NCBI GenBank assembly: GCA_965115885.1
Contig: OZ220479.1
Coordinates: forward strand, 1 to 64,000
Direction: 5' to 3'
Length of the DNA: 64,000 bases
Origin: BD2-11 sp965115885
Lineage (GTDB): Bacteria > Gemmatimonadota > Gemmatimonadetes > Longimicrobiales > Gaopeijiaceae
Shown in pieces: positions 26,007 through 35,821 of the stretch. How positions within the stretch are numbered: position 1 is the stretch's first letter; the number at the start of each line of letters is the position of its first letter. The notes under the pieces are model-generated. The model did not search any database, was not told the origin of the DNA, and worked only from the letters and a program-made list of their open reading frames with translations. The translations under genes were made by a program, and so were the position numbers.

Positions 26007-27065
26007 CTAGCTCCTCTCCCGGCGACGTTTCTGGAACCATGCGTTTGTCCGGGGCGCGGGTCCGTTCGGGGCGATGCCCAGCACCGCGATCTGGCGGCCG
26101 GCGTCCCCGCTTCTGTGCGAGAAGAATGGCGCCTCCGCGCACCGGGTGCAAAACGCCGAGACGGTCAGATGGGCGGGATCGACGCCGCCGGCGAAGGCCC
26201 GGTCGGCCAGCGCGCGTCTCAGGTCGACCGGTTGGGACGGGCGGGTCGGTCGGGGCAGCCCCAGCGCCTCGTGGACCTCCCGCCCCACTTCGTAGCATCG
26301 TCCGCAGATCGCCGGTCCCAGGTGAATGCGGGCTTCGCGCGCAGGGGTGCCGAAGTCCCGTTCCAGCATGGCCAGCCCCGCTTCCAGGATGCCGGCGGCC
26401 GCTCCGCGCCATCCCGCGTGCAGCAGCATGACGGCGCGCGCGCTCGGGGCGACCGCGAAGACGGGAACGCAGTCGGCCACCGAGACGGCGAGCAGCGCGC
26501 CGGGATCGCGGGTGGCGTGTCCGTCGCACGCCGGAGCCAGAAGGAGGCCGGGCGGCGTCTTCTCGTGCAGCGCGATCCCGCGGCCGTGGAGCTGACGGGC
26601 GTGGATCACGCTGCCGCATCCCGTTTCGTCCGCCAGGAGTTCCCACCGCTTCGTCGCGGCGCCCGCCGGCGCTCCGGCGAACAACCCGAAGTCGAGGTCC
26701 TCGTCCGTTCCGCCGCGACCGGTGCGCGGTCGCTCCCCGGCGGCGTCGCTCCCCGGTGCGCGGCTCCCGTCGGATCGAGCGTCCGAGCGCTGCGCGGAGG
26801 GACGGCGCACCGTGATCCCCTGCACGACCCACGGAAAGGCGTGCGCCCATTCGGGGTGCGCGCGCAGGGGAATCCGTCCGGTCCGCACCTTCTCGGTCAC
26901 TTGGCGGGCGGGCCGCCGGATCGTCCGGGGGCCGTCCGGGCGCCGGAAGCGCGCGGCCCGGGGATCGGGCGCGGGAGGCGACGGCGGAACCTCGGCCTCG
27001 CTGTCCGTCCGGACGGCGGAATCCGTCGCTCCCGAACCGGAGAGGTTGCTCGCGTCTTCGCTCAC
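26007..27065 (-). CDS. pgeF: Purine nucleoside phosphorylase/laccase-domain protein (YfiH, PgeF family)
   Basis: Reading 352 aa. I chose GTG 27065 because GGGAG lies 8 nt upstream; the first 60-100 residues are low-complexity, and the true start could be internal. Family motifs: QLHGRG, VADCVPVF with the metal Cys, HAGWRGAAAGI, GPAICGRCYEVG and FFSHRSGD. These build the Cys/His zinc site of the family. Members phosphorolyse purine nucleosides, and PgeF edits muropeptides. It lies upstream of the small Cys4 and OsmC genes on the same strand. Confidence 0.85.
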   Translation of the reverse strand: MSEDASNLSGSGATDSAVRTDSEAEVPPSPPAPDPRAARFRRPDGPRTIRRPARQVTEKVRTGRIPLRAHPEWAHAFPWVVQGITVRRPSAQRSDARSDGSRAPGSDAAGERPRTGRGGTDEDLDFGLFAGAPAGAATKRWELLADETGCGSVIHARQLHGRGIALHEKTPPGLLLAPACDGHATRDPGALLAVSVADCVPVFAVAPSARAVMLLHAGWRGAAAGILEAGLAMLERDFGTPAREARIHLGPAICGRCYEVGREVHEALGLPRPTRPSQPVDLRRALADRAFAGGVDPAHLTVSAFCTRCAEAPFFSHRSGDAGRQIAVLGIAPNGPAPRTNAWFQKRRRERS

Positions 27066-27653
27066 GCCGTCGACTCCCGGTGGAGCGGCCGTCGGCCCCG
27101 TCCGGCGGCCGCAACCTCCGGAACGGCTCCACGCCGTCGGTGCGGGTCGCGTCCCGGGCGCGCTCGTCCGCGTGGATCCTCGCCTCGCGCGCTCGCGGAG
27201 CGAACCTGCCGAGACGATTTCGTTCGGGCATGTTCGGCGACGCGGCCCCGGGCCGCAACCCGGTCGGCTTTTCGATCCTTCATGCCGACGTCGCGACCAA
27301 TCCGCGCCGTGCCGGGGAGCGTCTTCGGGGCGAGTGGGACGTCGGCGGGGTGCGAATGCGCGATCGAAGTTGCGGCGTCTCGCGGGCAACCTTTTCGGGG
27401 ATCCGCGTCGAGCGTCGGTCCGGGCGAGCGACGCGAGCGGTCGCCGGCCCGCGGGTGCGCTTCCGGCGCACGCCGCCGGCGGCCGAGGCGGATTCCTGAG
27501 CGAAGTCGGCGCGCGGCTCGTCTCCGGCCGAGGTCGAGAAGACCGCCGCCTCCCGGCCGACCATGCCCCGAAATCTCGGGAGCCTTCCGAGGAGACCCGG
27601 GCCGGCGCCCGCTCCGCATCCGCCCGAAATTGGCCCGACACCGTCGGCTCCCG
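27066..27653. other. Gene-free stretch between pgeF and the S9 peptidase gene
   Basis: Between two divergently transcribed genes there is no open frame with a plausible RBS or family resemblance. All frames here are Arg/Ser/Pro-rich shadows. Confidence 0.5.
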
Positions 27654-27659
27654 TAAATT
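27630..27659 (+). promoter_or_regulatory. Promoter upstream of the S9 peptidase gene
   Basis: TTGGCC (27630-27635) and TAAATT (27654-27659) are separated by 18 nt, 69 nt before the start codon. It is an AT-rich patch in a GC-rich gap. Confidence 0.45.
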
Positions 27660-27728
27660 CGCCCCTTCAGGTTCCTCTTGAGCGCTTCGCGGGCTCGAGA
27701 GTGCGCTCCGCTTCACCGGAGGATGGAG

Positions 27729-29759
27729 ATGGTCCGTCGAGCTCGAATGGTCCCGCTGTTTCTGGCGCTCGTCCTCGCGCCCCAGGCCGGAGCTTCCGCC
27801 CAAGAGGGCGGAGACGCCCTCTCCCTCGACAAGTACCTGGACTGGGAGTGGGTGGCCGACCCCCGCATCTCCCCGGACGGCAGCCGGATCGTCTACACGC
27901 GCTCCTGGGTGGACCAGCGGGGAGACCGCAGAGCCTCGTCGGTCTGGGTGATGGATGCCGACGGCGCGCGCGCGCGGTTTCTGCTCGAGGGATCGAGCCC
28001 GCGCTGGTCGCCCGACGGCACCCGCATCGCGTTCCTCAGGGACGCGCAGATCTTCGTGCGCTGGATGGACGCCGAGGGCGCCACCACGCAGATCACCCGC
28101 CTGGAGGAGAGTCCGTCGGACATCGCCTGGTCGCCCGACGGCACTCGCATCTCCTTCGTCATGACGGTGCCGTCGGACGAAAGCTGGGCGATCGACATGC
28201 CCGCTCCTCCGGAGGGCGCGCGCTGGACCGAAGCCCCCAAGATCGTCACCCGCCTGACCTACCGCCGCGACCGCCGGGGCTACATCGACGACGGCTTCCA
28301 GCACCTGTTCCTAGTGCCTGCGGAAGGCGGCACCCCCCGCCAGCTCACCGACGGCGCCTGGAACCACTCCTCGCCCCGGTGGATGCCCGACGGCTCGGAG
28401 ATCCTCTTCCAGTCGCTGCGCATCGAGGATTCGGAGGACATCGACAAGACTTGGCGCGAGTCGGAGATCTACGCCGTCGACGTGCGCTCGCGCGCGATCC
28501 GCCAACTCACCGATCACCGAGGGCCCGACGGCAGCCCCGTCCCCTCTCCCGACGGCAGCCTGATCGCCTACCAGGCCAACGACTGGTCCGACGACACCTA
28601 CGTCGAGACCGAGCTCCGCGTGATGAACCGGGACGGTTCGGGCTCGCGGCGCATCGCCGACGAACTGGGACGTCGCCTCTCGGGCGCGACCTGGGCCCGG
28701 GACGGCAGCGGGGTGTACTTCACCGCCGCCATGAAGGGCAACTCGAACCTGTGGTTCGCCCCGGTGCGCGGCGAGCCGCGCGCGGTCACCAGCGGGAACC
28801 ACATGCTCGCGATCGCCACGATCGACGAGCGCGGCCACGCGGTCGGCACGCGCACCAGCTACCACGAACCCGGGGACGTCGTCTCCCTGCGGCTCGACGA
28901 TCCCGGAGACGTCCGTCGGCTCACTCGCGTGAACGACGACGTGCTGGCCGACGTCCGGCTCGGCGACGTCGAGGAGATCTGGTACGAATCGGTCGACGGC
29001 TTCGACGTCCAGGGCTGGATCGTCAAGCCCCCGGACTTCGATCCGTCCGAGCGCTATCCCCTCATCCTCGCGATTCACGGCGGACCGCACGGGATGTACA
29101 ACGTGGGCTTCAACTTCGGCTGGCAGGACCACGCCGCCAACGGCTACGTGGTGCTCTACACCAACCCCAGGGGCAGCTCGGGCTACGGCAGCGCCTTCGG
29201 CAACGCCATCAAGAACGCGTATCCGGGCAAGGACTACGACGACCTGATGAACGGCGTCGACGAGGTGATCGCCAAGGGCTACGTGGACACCGACAACATG
29301 TTCGTCTACGGCTGCTCGGGGGGCGGCGTGCTGACCTCGTGGGTCGTCGGCCACACCGACCGCTTCCGGGCGGCGTCCGCCAACTGCCCGGTCACCAACT
29401 GGCTGTCCTTCGTCGGCACCACCGACGGAGCCACCTGGTACAAGAACTTCGAGCGCTTCCCCTGGGACGACCCCTCCGAGCACCTGCGCCGTTCCCCGCT
29501 GATGTACGTGGGCAACGTCACCACCCCCACCATGCTCATGACCGGCGAGATGGACCTGCGCACCCCCATGGCGCAGACCGAGGAGTTCTATCAGGCGTTG
29601 CGGGTTCTGAAGGTCCCCTCGGCCATGGTGCGCTTCAAGGACGAATGGCACGGCACCTCGAGCAACCCCTCCAACTTCCTGCGCACCCAGCTCTACCTGC
29701 GCAGCTGGTTCGAACGGTGGATGACTCCGAAGCCGGTGACGGAGCAGGACGCGTCCTGA
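27729..29759 (+). CDS. Secreted S9-family prolyl oligopeptidase
   Basis: Reading 676 aa. I chose ATG 27729 because GGAGG lies 6 nt upstream. A signal peptide (MVRRARMVPLFLALVLAPQAGASAQ) precedes PD40/WD40-like propeller repeats of the form ISPDGSRI, WSPDGTRI and WMPDGSEI. The C-terminal alpha/beta-hydrolase domain has the nucleophile in GCSGGG (Ser about 540), the acid in GEMDLRTP and the His in DEWHG. It cleaves peptides after Pro, or acts as an acylaminoacyl peptidase, in the periplasm. It stands alone, with its own promoter. Confidence 0.93.
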   Translation: MVRRARMVPLFLALVLAPQAGASAQEGGDALSLDKYLDWEWVADPRISPDGSRIVYTRSWVDQRGDRRASSVWVMDADGARARFLLEGSSPRWSPDGTRIAFLRDAQIFVRWMDAEGATTQITRLEESPSDIAWSPDGTRISFVMTVPSDESWAIDMPAPPEGARWTEAPKIVTRLTYRRDRRGYIDDGFQHLFLVPAEGGTPRQLTDGAWNHSSPRWMPDGSEILFQSLRIEDSEDIDKTWRESEIYAVDVRSRAIRQLTDHRGPDGSPVPSPDGSLIAYQANDWSDDTYVETELRVMNRDGSGSRRIADELGRRLSGATWARDGSGVYFTAAMKGNSNLWFAPVRGEPRAVTSGNHMLAIATIDERGHAVGTRTSYHEPGDVVSLRLDDPGDVRRLTRVNDDVLADVRLGDVEEIWYESVDGFDVQGWIVKPPDFDPSERYPLILAIHGGPHGMYNVGFNFGWQDHAANGYVVLYTNPRGSSGYGSAFGNAIKNAYPGKDYDDLMNGVDEVIAKGYVDTDNMFVYGCSGGGVLTSWVVGHTDRFRAASANCPVTNWLSFVGTTDGATWYKNFERFPWDDPSEHLRRSPLMYVGNVTTPTMLMTGEMDLRTPMAQTEEFYQALRVLKVPSAMVRFKDEWHGTSSNPSNFLRTQLYLRSWFERWMTPKPVTEQDAS

Positions 29760-29899
29760 ACGCACGGATCGGCGGACGAAGGGGGCGCACGAATCGGAGG
29801 AGACCGCAAAGGGCGGCCGGGCTCCGTTCCGGTCTTGCGTCGCTTTTCCTCGGCCTTCGAAAAAGCCGGGAAGGGCGGGGCGTACTTCGCAAAGCGAAG

Positions 29900-29932
29900 C
29901 GGAGCCCCGAGGACCGCTCCTCGAGGGCTCCG
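29900..29932 (-). terminator. Hairpin after small gene 1
   Basis: CGGAGCCCCGAGGA pairs with TCCTCGAGGGCTCCG (14 bp, one bulge, 4-nt loop), 52 nt after the small-gene stop. A second small hairpin, CTTCGC-AAA-GCGAAG (29885-29899), follows. The same structure follows the paralogue. Confidence 0.65.
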
Positions 29933-29984
29933 CGCCCGGGTCCGGCGCGTCCGGCCGGATCCGCTCGGGGGCCGTTTTCGGGGC

Positions 29985-30149
29985 TTACTCCGCGGCGGCC
30001 GTCCTTTCCTTGCGGGAGCGGGCGGTCGGGGAGCGGGCGGCGTCCCTGCCGAGCAGGCGCTCGCTCGCCGTGGGGCGGGTCTCTCTTCTGTTGGGAAGAG
30101 TGTAGTCTCTGCGTCCCCTGAATCGGGCGCTGGATCTGCGGATCAACAT
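29985..30149 (-). CDS. Arg-rich 54-aa small protein, copy 1
   Basis: ATG 30149 to TAA 29985, with a perfect AGGAGG SD (30156-30161) 6 nt upstream. The protein starts MLIRRSSARFRGRRDYTLP, contains RRETRPTASERLLGRDAA, and ends in a SRKERTAAA tail. About a quarter of the residues are Arg; there is no Cys and no membrane segment. I do not recognise the family. The conserved SD, coding sequence and terminator shared with the paralogue 840 nt away show this is a real gene. A nucleic-acid-binding or ribosome-associated role would fit the charge but is speculation. Confidence 0.75.
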   Translation of the reverse strand: MLIRRSSARFRGRRDYTLPNRRETRPTASERLLGRDAARSPTARSRKERTAAAE

Positions 30150-30738
30150 CGCGAACCTCCTGGGAATCCGTATCTATGCCTTCGGCGGGTCGCGTCGCTC
30201 CGACTCGGTCCCGCACGACCGATCCTTACGCAGGAAGGCGCGGATTGGGTTCGGAACCGCGCGCGACGTCTCCGGTTTCGAACGCATCGTCGGAGGGCGC
30301 CGTTTCAGCGAGGGCGAGAGCCGTGGACGAAGCGGCCCCGCACGATCCGATCCTACGAGCGCCGAGCGCACCGTGCGGGCCGGGCGGCACACTGCGGTCG
30401 GCGCGTCTGCGCGGACGAGATCTCGCTTTCGGAACGGTCCGAAACTCCACCGTCGACTTTTCCCCGCGCGTTCGACGACCGGGACCGGCTTAGCGCTAGC
30501 CAAGCGGGCGACGACCAACCGGGGATCGGGCCGACGGGGCGCGTCGCATCGGACGTGCGCCGCCCCGCCTGGGTCCCGAAATGCCGGACCGCGGCGCAGT
30601 CGGGCCGCGACGCGGTCGCGAACGACCTGCGGGGTTCCGCGGTCGTCCGGTCGGGTCCGAGGGATGTCGACGGCTACCCGGACCGCGGCGTGGGATGGCG
30701 CGACGACGGCGGCGTGGCGCGCAGCGCGCAAAAGAGAG
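30150..30738. other. Gap between the two small-gene units
   Basis: Apart from the 5' part of repeat unit 1 (up to about 30262) I see no gene here. Open frames are Arg/Ser-rich shadows without RBS. Confidence 0.4.
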
Positions 30739-30770
30739 CGGAGCCCCGAGGAGCGTTCCTCGAGGCTCCG
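30739..30770 (-). terminator. Intrinsic terminator after small gene 2
   Basis: CGGAGCC-CCGAGGA pairs with TCCTCG-AGGCTCCG around GCGT. On the minus strand it is followed by CTCTCTTTTG, giving a T-rich tract. It lies 49 nt after the small-gene stop. Confidence 0.7.
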
Positions 30771-30819
30771 CCCTCGGGTCCGGCCTGTCCGGCCGGACCC
30801 GCTCCGGGGCGTTTCGGGG

Positions 30820-30987
30820 CTACCCCGCGGCGGCCGTCCTTTCCTTGCGGGATCGGTCGGTCGGGGCGCGGTCGGCGGCGTCTCTGCCGAGCAGACGCGC
30901 GCTCGCCGTGGGGCGGGTCTCTCGCCTGCTGGGAAGAGTGTAGTCCTTGCGTCCCCTGAATCGGGAACTGGATCTGCGGATCAGCAT
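30820..30987 (-). CDS. Arg-rich 55-aa small protein, copy 2
   Basis: ATG 30987 to TAG 30820, with AGGAGG (30994-30999) 6 nt upstream. The protein starts MLIRRSSSRFRGRKDYTLP, then RRETRPTASARLLGRDAA, and ends SRKERTAAAG. About 80 percent of positions match copy 1; differences cluster in the middle-to-C-terminal part, where the charge pattern changes (DRAPTDR versus RSPTAR). Function is unknown. Confidence 0.75.
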   Translation of the reverse strand: MLIRRSSSRFRGRKDYTLPSRRETRPTASARLLGRDAADRAPTDRSRKERTAAAG

Positions 30988-31190
30988 CGTGAACCTCCTG
31001 GAATTTCCATGCCTTCGGCGGGTCGCGTCATCCCGACTCGGTCCCGCGTGATTCGTCTCGTTCTACGCAGGAACGCCGGATTGGATTCGGAACCGCGCGA
31101 ATGCGGCTCGCCCCGGATCTCCGGGCGCTCCCCGGGACTTCGGTTCGGAAGGCCCGGGAAACGATTTCGGGTCTTCCTCCGGCTCGCGCT

Positions 31191-31601
31191 TCACCGACGC
31201 GGCCGGAACACGCTCACGCGCAACGGCGGGTCGACCGTCCAATGGAAGTACAGCCGGTTCCGACCCTCCCGGATCTGGTTCCGTTTCCGGTCGCGGGTTT
31301 TGGGGTAGTCGACGCCCTGGGCGCTCTCGACGACGACCACCCCTTCGTCGCCGGCCTCGGTTTCGACCCGACGGAGCGCCCGTTCGAGGTTGCGCAGCAG
31401 TTCCCGTTCCGCCCGGTCGTGGACGGGACCTTCCGCATCGGCCGACAACTCGAACTCCCCCACCGCCTCGTAGTCTTCGGCGAGGTCGGTCGCGGAGAGC
31501 GACAGCCGCCGGTCGCGGCGGAACCCGATCTCGGTCAGGGCGCGGGAGTCGAAGTCGGGTTGGACGCTGTGCAGTCGGGTGCCGTATCGCTTGAGGATCA
31601 T
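31191..31601 (-). CDS. Hypothetical protein, 136 aa
   Basis: Starts MILKRYGTRLHSVQPDFDS with AGGA upstream. The composition is balanced, with a helical acidic middle (LAEDYEAVGEF...ERELLRNLERALRRVE) and a beta-rich C-terminus (GVVVVESAQGVDYPKTRDRKRNQ, RLYFHWTVDPPLRVSVFRP). There is no signal or membrane segment. I do not recognise it. It lies between the helicase and the small-gene units on the same strand. Confidence 0.65.
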   Translation of the reverse strand: MILKRYGTRLHSVQPDFDSRALTEIGFRRDRRLSLSATDLAEDYEAVGEFELSADAEGPVHDRAERELLRNLERALRRVETEAGDEGVVVVESAQGVDYPKTRDRKRNQIREGRNRLYFHWTVDPPLRVSVFRPRR

Positions 31602-31640
31602 GGAGATTCGGTTCCTGGTTCAAGGGTGCCGTCCCGACCG

Positions 31641-31664
31641 GACTCCCCGTTCCGTTCGGGAGTC
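31641..31664 (-). terminator. Hairpin after the helicase gene
   Basis: GACTCCC (31641-31647) pairs with GGGAGTC (31658-31664) across a 10-nt loop, 64 nt downstream of the helicase stop. There is no T-run. Confidence 0.35.
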
Positions 31665-31727
31665 GGGCGGCCGCGTCGCCCCTGGCGTTCCGGCACCCCC
31701 GTCGCGGGCGCGCCGACGGTTGCGCCG

Positions 31728-32987
<1,260 letters not shown>

Positions 32988-33041
32988 TCCGACGTCTCCC
33001 GCATTCATCCCGTACACCGGTCCGGAGCGTTTTCCCGACAC

Positions 33042-33554
33042 ATGGCCGACACCGCCGCAACTTCAACGCTTTTCGTCTGTTTAGGCAACATCTGCCGGTC
33101 TCCCCTGGCGGAAGGCGTCTTCGCCCGTCTCGCCGACCGAGCCGGCGTCGACGTGCGCGTCGATTCCGCCGGAACCGGATCCTGGCATGTGGGCGAACGC
33201 CCCGACGCGCGCGCTCGGGCGGTCGCGCGCGCCCACGGAATCGAGCTTCCCGGGCATGCGCGCCAAGTGGGGCCGGACGACATGCGCCGCTTCGAATGGG
33301 TGGTCGCCATGGACCGTAGCAATCTCGCCCATCTGGCGGCGCTTGCGCGGTCCTCGGGCGGTTCCGCGCGCCTGCATCTCCTGCGCGAGTTCGACCCCGA
33401 AGCCGGGCGCGACCGAGACGTCCCCGACCCCTACTACGGGGACCAGCGCGGCTTCGAGGAGTGTTTCAGGATCGTGGAGCGGTCGTGCCGAGGGCTTCTG
33501 GAGCGCATCAACCACCCGCCAGGACTCGCGCCATCCGCCGAATCGCCTCGATGA
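33042..33554 (+). CDS. Low-molecular-weight protein-tyrosine phosphatase
   Basis: Reading 170 aa. The P-loop CLGNICRSP (Cys13, Arg19) is the C(x)5R catalytic site, and DPYYG near residue 130 carries the general-acid Asp. In bacteria such enzymes dephosphorylate tyrosine kinases of polysaccharide export or arsenate-like substrates. The last 47 nt overlap the 3' end of the convergent aminotransferase gene. Confidence 0.92.
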   Translation: MADTAATSTLFVCLGNICRSPLAEGVFARLADRAGVDVRVDSAGTGSWHVGERPDARARAVARAHGIELPGHARQVGPDDMRRFEWVVAMDRSNLAHLAALARSSGGSARLHLLREFDPEAGRDRDVPDPYYGDQRGFEECFRIVERSCRGLLERINHPPGLAPSAESPR

Positions 33555-34692
33555 GCGACTCGTCGGAAGCGGCGAAGCTCATGCGTGCGTAGCGGTCGTC
33601 GCCGAAGGCCGAACCGGGCACCAGGGCCACGCCCGCCCGCTCGAGCATGCGGGTGCAGAAATCGCTCGAGCCTTCGTCGGGCGCCAATGCCTCCTCCACC
33701 CGGAAGAAGAGGTAGAAGGCCCCGCCGGGCTCGGCGAAGGCGAAGCCCGGCAGGAGTTCGCGCATGAGGGACACGACCAGTCGCTGGCGGCGCCGGTACG
33801 CCTCCAGCATGCGCGCGACGTCGGCCAGGGACCGCTCCGCGTCGGTGTAGGCGGCCAGCGCCGCGAGCTGGGAGGGGCTGGCGGGGTTGGAGGTGGTGTG
33901 GCTCTGGAGCGCCGCCATCTTCTTCGCCCCGGCGGCGTCGCAGTAGGAGAAACCGATGCGCCATCCCGTCATCGCGAAGGCCTTCGAGACGCCGTCGACG
34001 AGCACGAAGGGACCGACGTCCTCCTCCGCCAGCTCCGGAAGCCCCGGCGCCGGTCCCTTTCCGGCGAAGTGGATGTGACGATAGATCTCGTCGTTGACGA
34101 GGCGTACGCCGTTGTCTCTGGCCCAGCGCGCCACGGCGGCGAGCCGGTCGCGCGTGTAGACGGCTCCCGTGGGGTTGCTGGGCGAACACATGATCAGCCC
34201 TCGGGTGCGCTCGGTGCGCGCGCGCTCCAGGTCCTCGGGGCGGAGCAGGAAGCCCTCTTCGGCCGGTCCCCGGACGAAGACCGGCTCGGCCCGAGAAAGC
34301 CTCACCATTTCCGGATAGCTGGTCCAATAGGGCGAGGCGATCATGACCTCGTCGCCCGGACCGAAGAAGGCGAAGCAGGCGTTGAAGAGCGCCTGCTTCG
34401 CCCCGGCGGCGACCACCACGTCGCTCCCGGAGGCGTCCGCGCCCCGGGCGGCGAGCGACTTCGCGATGGCGGCGCGCAACTCCGGCATTCCGGCGGCGGG
34501 CGTGTAGCGGGTCGCGCCCGCGCGCACGCCCTCGACGGCCGCGTCCACCAGCCAGCTCGGGGTCTCGAAGTCGGGTTCGCCGGCGCTCAGGTCGACGATG
34601 TCGCGCCCCTGCGCGCGCAGGCGCTTGGCCAGCGAGCTGACGGCCATGGTGGCGGACGGTTGGAGTCGGGCGACGTTCTCGCTGAATGTCAT
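33508..34692 (-). CDS. Aspartate/prephenate-type aminotransferase (class I)
   Basis: Reading 394 aa, full length. DLSAGEPDFETP at the N-terminus, YTPAAGMPELR, CSPSNPTGAV, NDEIYRHI and DGVSKAFAMTGWRIG (PLP Lys near 237) place it in the I-gamma aspartate aminotransferase group. The C-terminus has GGAFYLFF. It makes aspartate from oxaloacetate, possibly arogenate as well. It converges on the phosphatase gene with a 47-nt overlap. Confidence 0.92.
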   Translation of the reverse strand: MTFSENVARLQPSATMAVSSLAKRLRAQGRDIVDLSAGEPDFETPSWLVDAAVEGVRAGATRYTPAAGMPELRAAIAKSLAARGADASGSDVVVAAGAKQALFNACFAFFGPGDEVMIASPYWTSYPEMVRLSRAEPVFVRGPAEEGFLLRPEDLERARTERTRGLIMCSPSNPTGAVYTRDRLAAVARWARDNGVRLVNDEIYRHIHFAGKGPAPGLPELAEEDVGPFVLVDGVSKAFAMTGWRIGFSYCDAAGAKKMAALQSHTTSNPASPSQLAALAAYTDAERSLADVARMLEAYRRRQRLVVSLMRELLPGFAFAEPGGAFYLFFRVEEALAPDEGSSDFCTRMLERAGVALVPGSAFGDDRYARMSFAASDESLIEAIRRMARVLAGG

Positions 34693-34869
34693 GGGCGGGG
34701 GCGGGAGGAGGACGGCTCGCGGGCGCGGGAAAGCGTCCGCGGAAGGGGCGCGCCACCAAGTTGCCCCGGAAGACGCTGGGGATCAAGCGCGCGGAGCGTG
34801 TCCTCCCCGGCCCGTCCGTCGCCCCGCTCCGCATTGCAACGTCCCTGTACGGCGCGCGAGATTCCGCGC

Positions 34870-35454
34870 ATGGAGGAAGTGGAGATCGTCTTCTATTTCG
34901 ACTACGTCGACCCCGCCTGCTACCTGCTGGACCGGGCGCTCGGCGCCCTGTTGCCGGACGGGATGCCGCTCGCCCGCCGCCCGTTCGAACTCCGGCGCCC
35001 TCCGCTGCCGCCCATCGATCCCGAATCCGGGGCGTGGGAAACCCGTTGCCGGGCCGTGCGCAGGGGGGCGGCGGACTACGGGCTGGAGGTCCCGACGCCC
35101 CGCCGCGTGCCGTGGAGCCGCAAGGCGCACGAGCTGGCGTTGCACGCGCGCGCGAAGGGTTGCTGCGAGGCGGTGCATGCGGCACTCTTCCGGGCGTTCT
35201 TCGAGAAAAAGGCGGACATCGGCCGCATCGACGTGCTCGTCGCGCTGGCGCGGGAAGAGGGACTGGACGCTACGGAAGCGAGGGCGGCGCTCGACGTGGA
35301 TCGCTACGCGGCGCAAGTCGAGGAGATGCGCACGGCCGCGCTCCGCGGCGGGGTGCGGAGCGCGCCCACGTTCGTGGTGGGCGCTCGGAGGCTCGAAGGG
35401 TTGCCCGACCGGCGGGGTTTGGCGCGCTTTTTCCGAGGAGTTGCGCCCGGATAG
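34870..35454 (+). CDS. DsbA-fold 2-hydroxychromene-2-carboxylate isomerase-like protein
   Basis: Reading 194 aa from ATG 34870. It has a thioredoxin-like start (VEIVFYFDYVDPACYLLDR), where the usual CxxC is replaced by D-P-A-C with one Cys (17). A helical insertion follows, then VRSAPTFVVGARRLEGLPDRR, the cis-Pro segment of the DSBA family. Members are GSH-dependent isomerases or FrnE-like oxidoreductases. A single Cys argues against dithiol redox activity. Confidence 0.8.
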   Translation: MEEVEIVFYFDYVDPACYLLDRALGALLPDGMPLARRPFELRRPPLPPIDPESGAWETRCRAVRRGAADYGLEVPTPRRVPWSRKAHELALHARAKGCCEAVHAALFRAFFEKKADIGRIDVLVALAREEGLDATEARAALDVDRYAAQVEEMRTAALRGGVRSAPTFVVGARRLEGLPDRRGLARFFRGVAPG

Positions 35455-35517
35455 GAATCGAACGGGGTTGTCCCCGGGACGACACGAACGCCAACGGCAA
35501 GAGACGAAGAGAGGCGG

Positions 35518-35820
35518 ATGGCCGGATACCAGAGGAAGACGGCGTTCTCGCCCGCTGAAGTGATGGCGCGGGCCGACGAGATTCTGCCGGACCGCGTCGG
35601 GCTGACCCGATCCCGGGGCTCGGCGCACGAGGCCACCTATACGGGCGGGGAGGGAATCCTGACGCTTTCGGTGCACCGGCACGGGATGTACACGTCGGTG
35701 ACCGCCTCGACGGACCGGTTGCGCACCTCCCGCATCGACTACGAGGTCCAGAAGTTCCTCAACGCCCTGCCCTACGAGCCGGGCGACCGGGGCGGACCGG
35801 GATCGGGGGATCCCTCCTGA
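35518..35820 (+). CDS. Hypothetical protein, 100 aa
   Basis: ATG 35518 with GAGAGGCGG immediately upstream. A small alpha/beta protein (TGGEGILTLSVHRHGMYTSVTASTDRL) with a Gly/Asp/Pro tail. No family recognised. Its stop lies one base before the GTG of the degenerate helicase gene, so it is co-transcribed and probably coupled. Confidence 0.7.
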   Translation: MAGYQRKTAFSPAEVMARADEILPDRVGLTRSRGSAHEATYTGGEGILTLSVHRHGMYTSVTASTDRLRTSRIDYEVQKFLNALPYEPGDRGGPGSGDPS

Positions 35821-35821
35821 C

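Larger units (their letters stand above)
29895..30262 (-). repeat. Direct repeat unit 1: promoter region, small gene and terminator
   Basis: This unit is matched by 30735-31106 in the same orientation, including the 5' flank (CGGTTCCGAA...CCAATCCG), the SD, the coding sequence and a 3' hairpin. Identity is high but not perfect, with insertions in the loop and spacer regions, so the duplication is not very recent. The units are about 840 nt apart. Confidence 0.85.
30735..31106 (-). repeat. Direct repeat unit 2 of the small-gene module
   Basis: This is the second copy of the unit described at 29895-30262, with the same element order. The most conserved parts are the SD region, the first half of the coding sequence and the terminator stem. 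Confidence 0.85.

Noticed and set aside
27080..27499. 139-codon frame in the gap before the S9 peptidase
   Set aside because: No RBS, no family-like segment, typical shadow composition.
33508..33554. Convergent overlap of phosphatase and aminotransferase genes
   Set aside because: At 47 nt it is short and common in compact genomes; not treated as a special finding.
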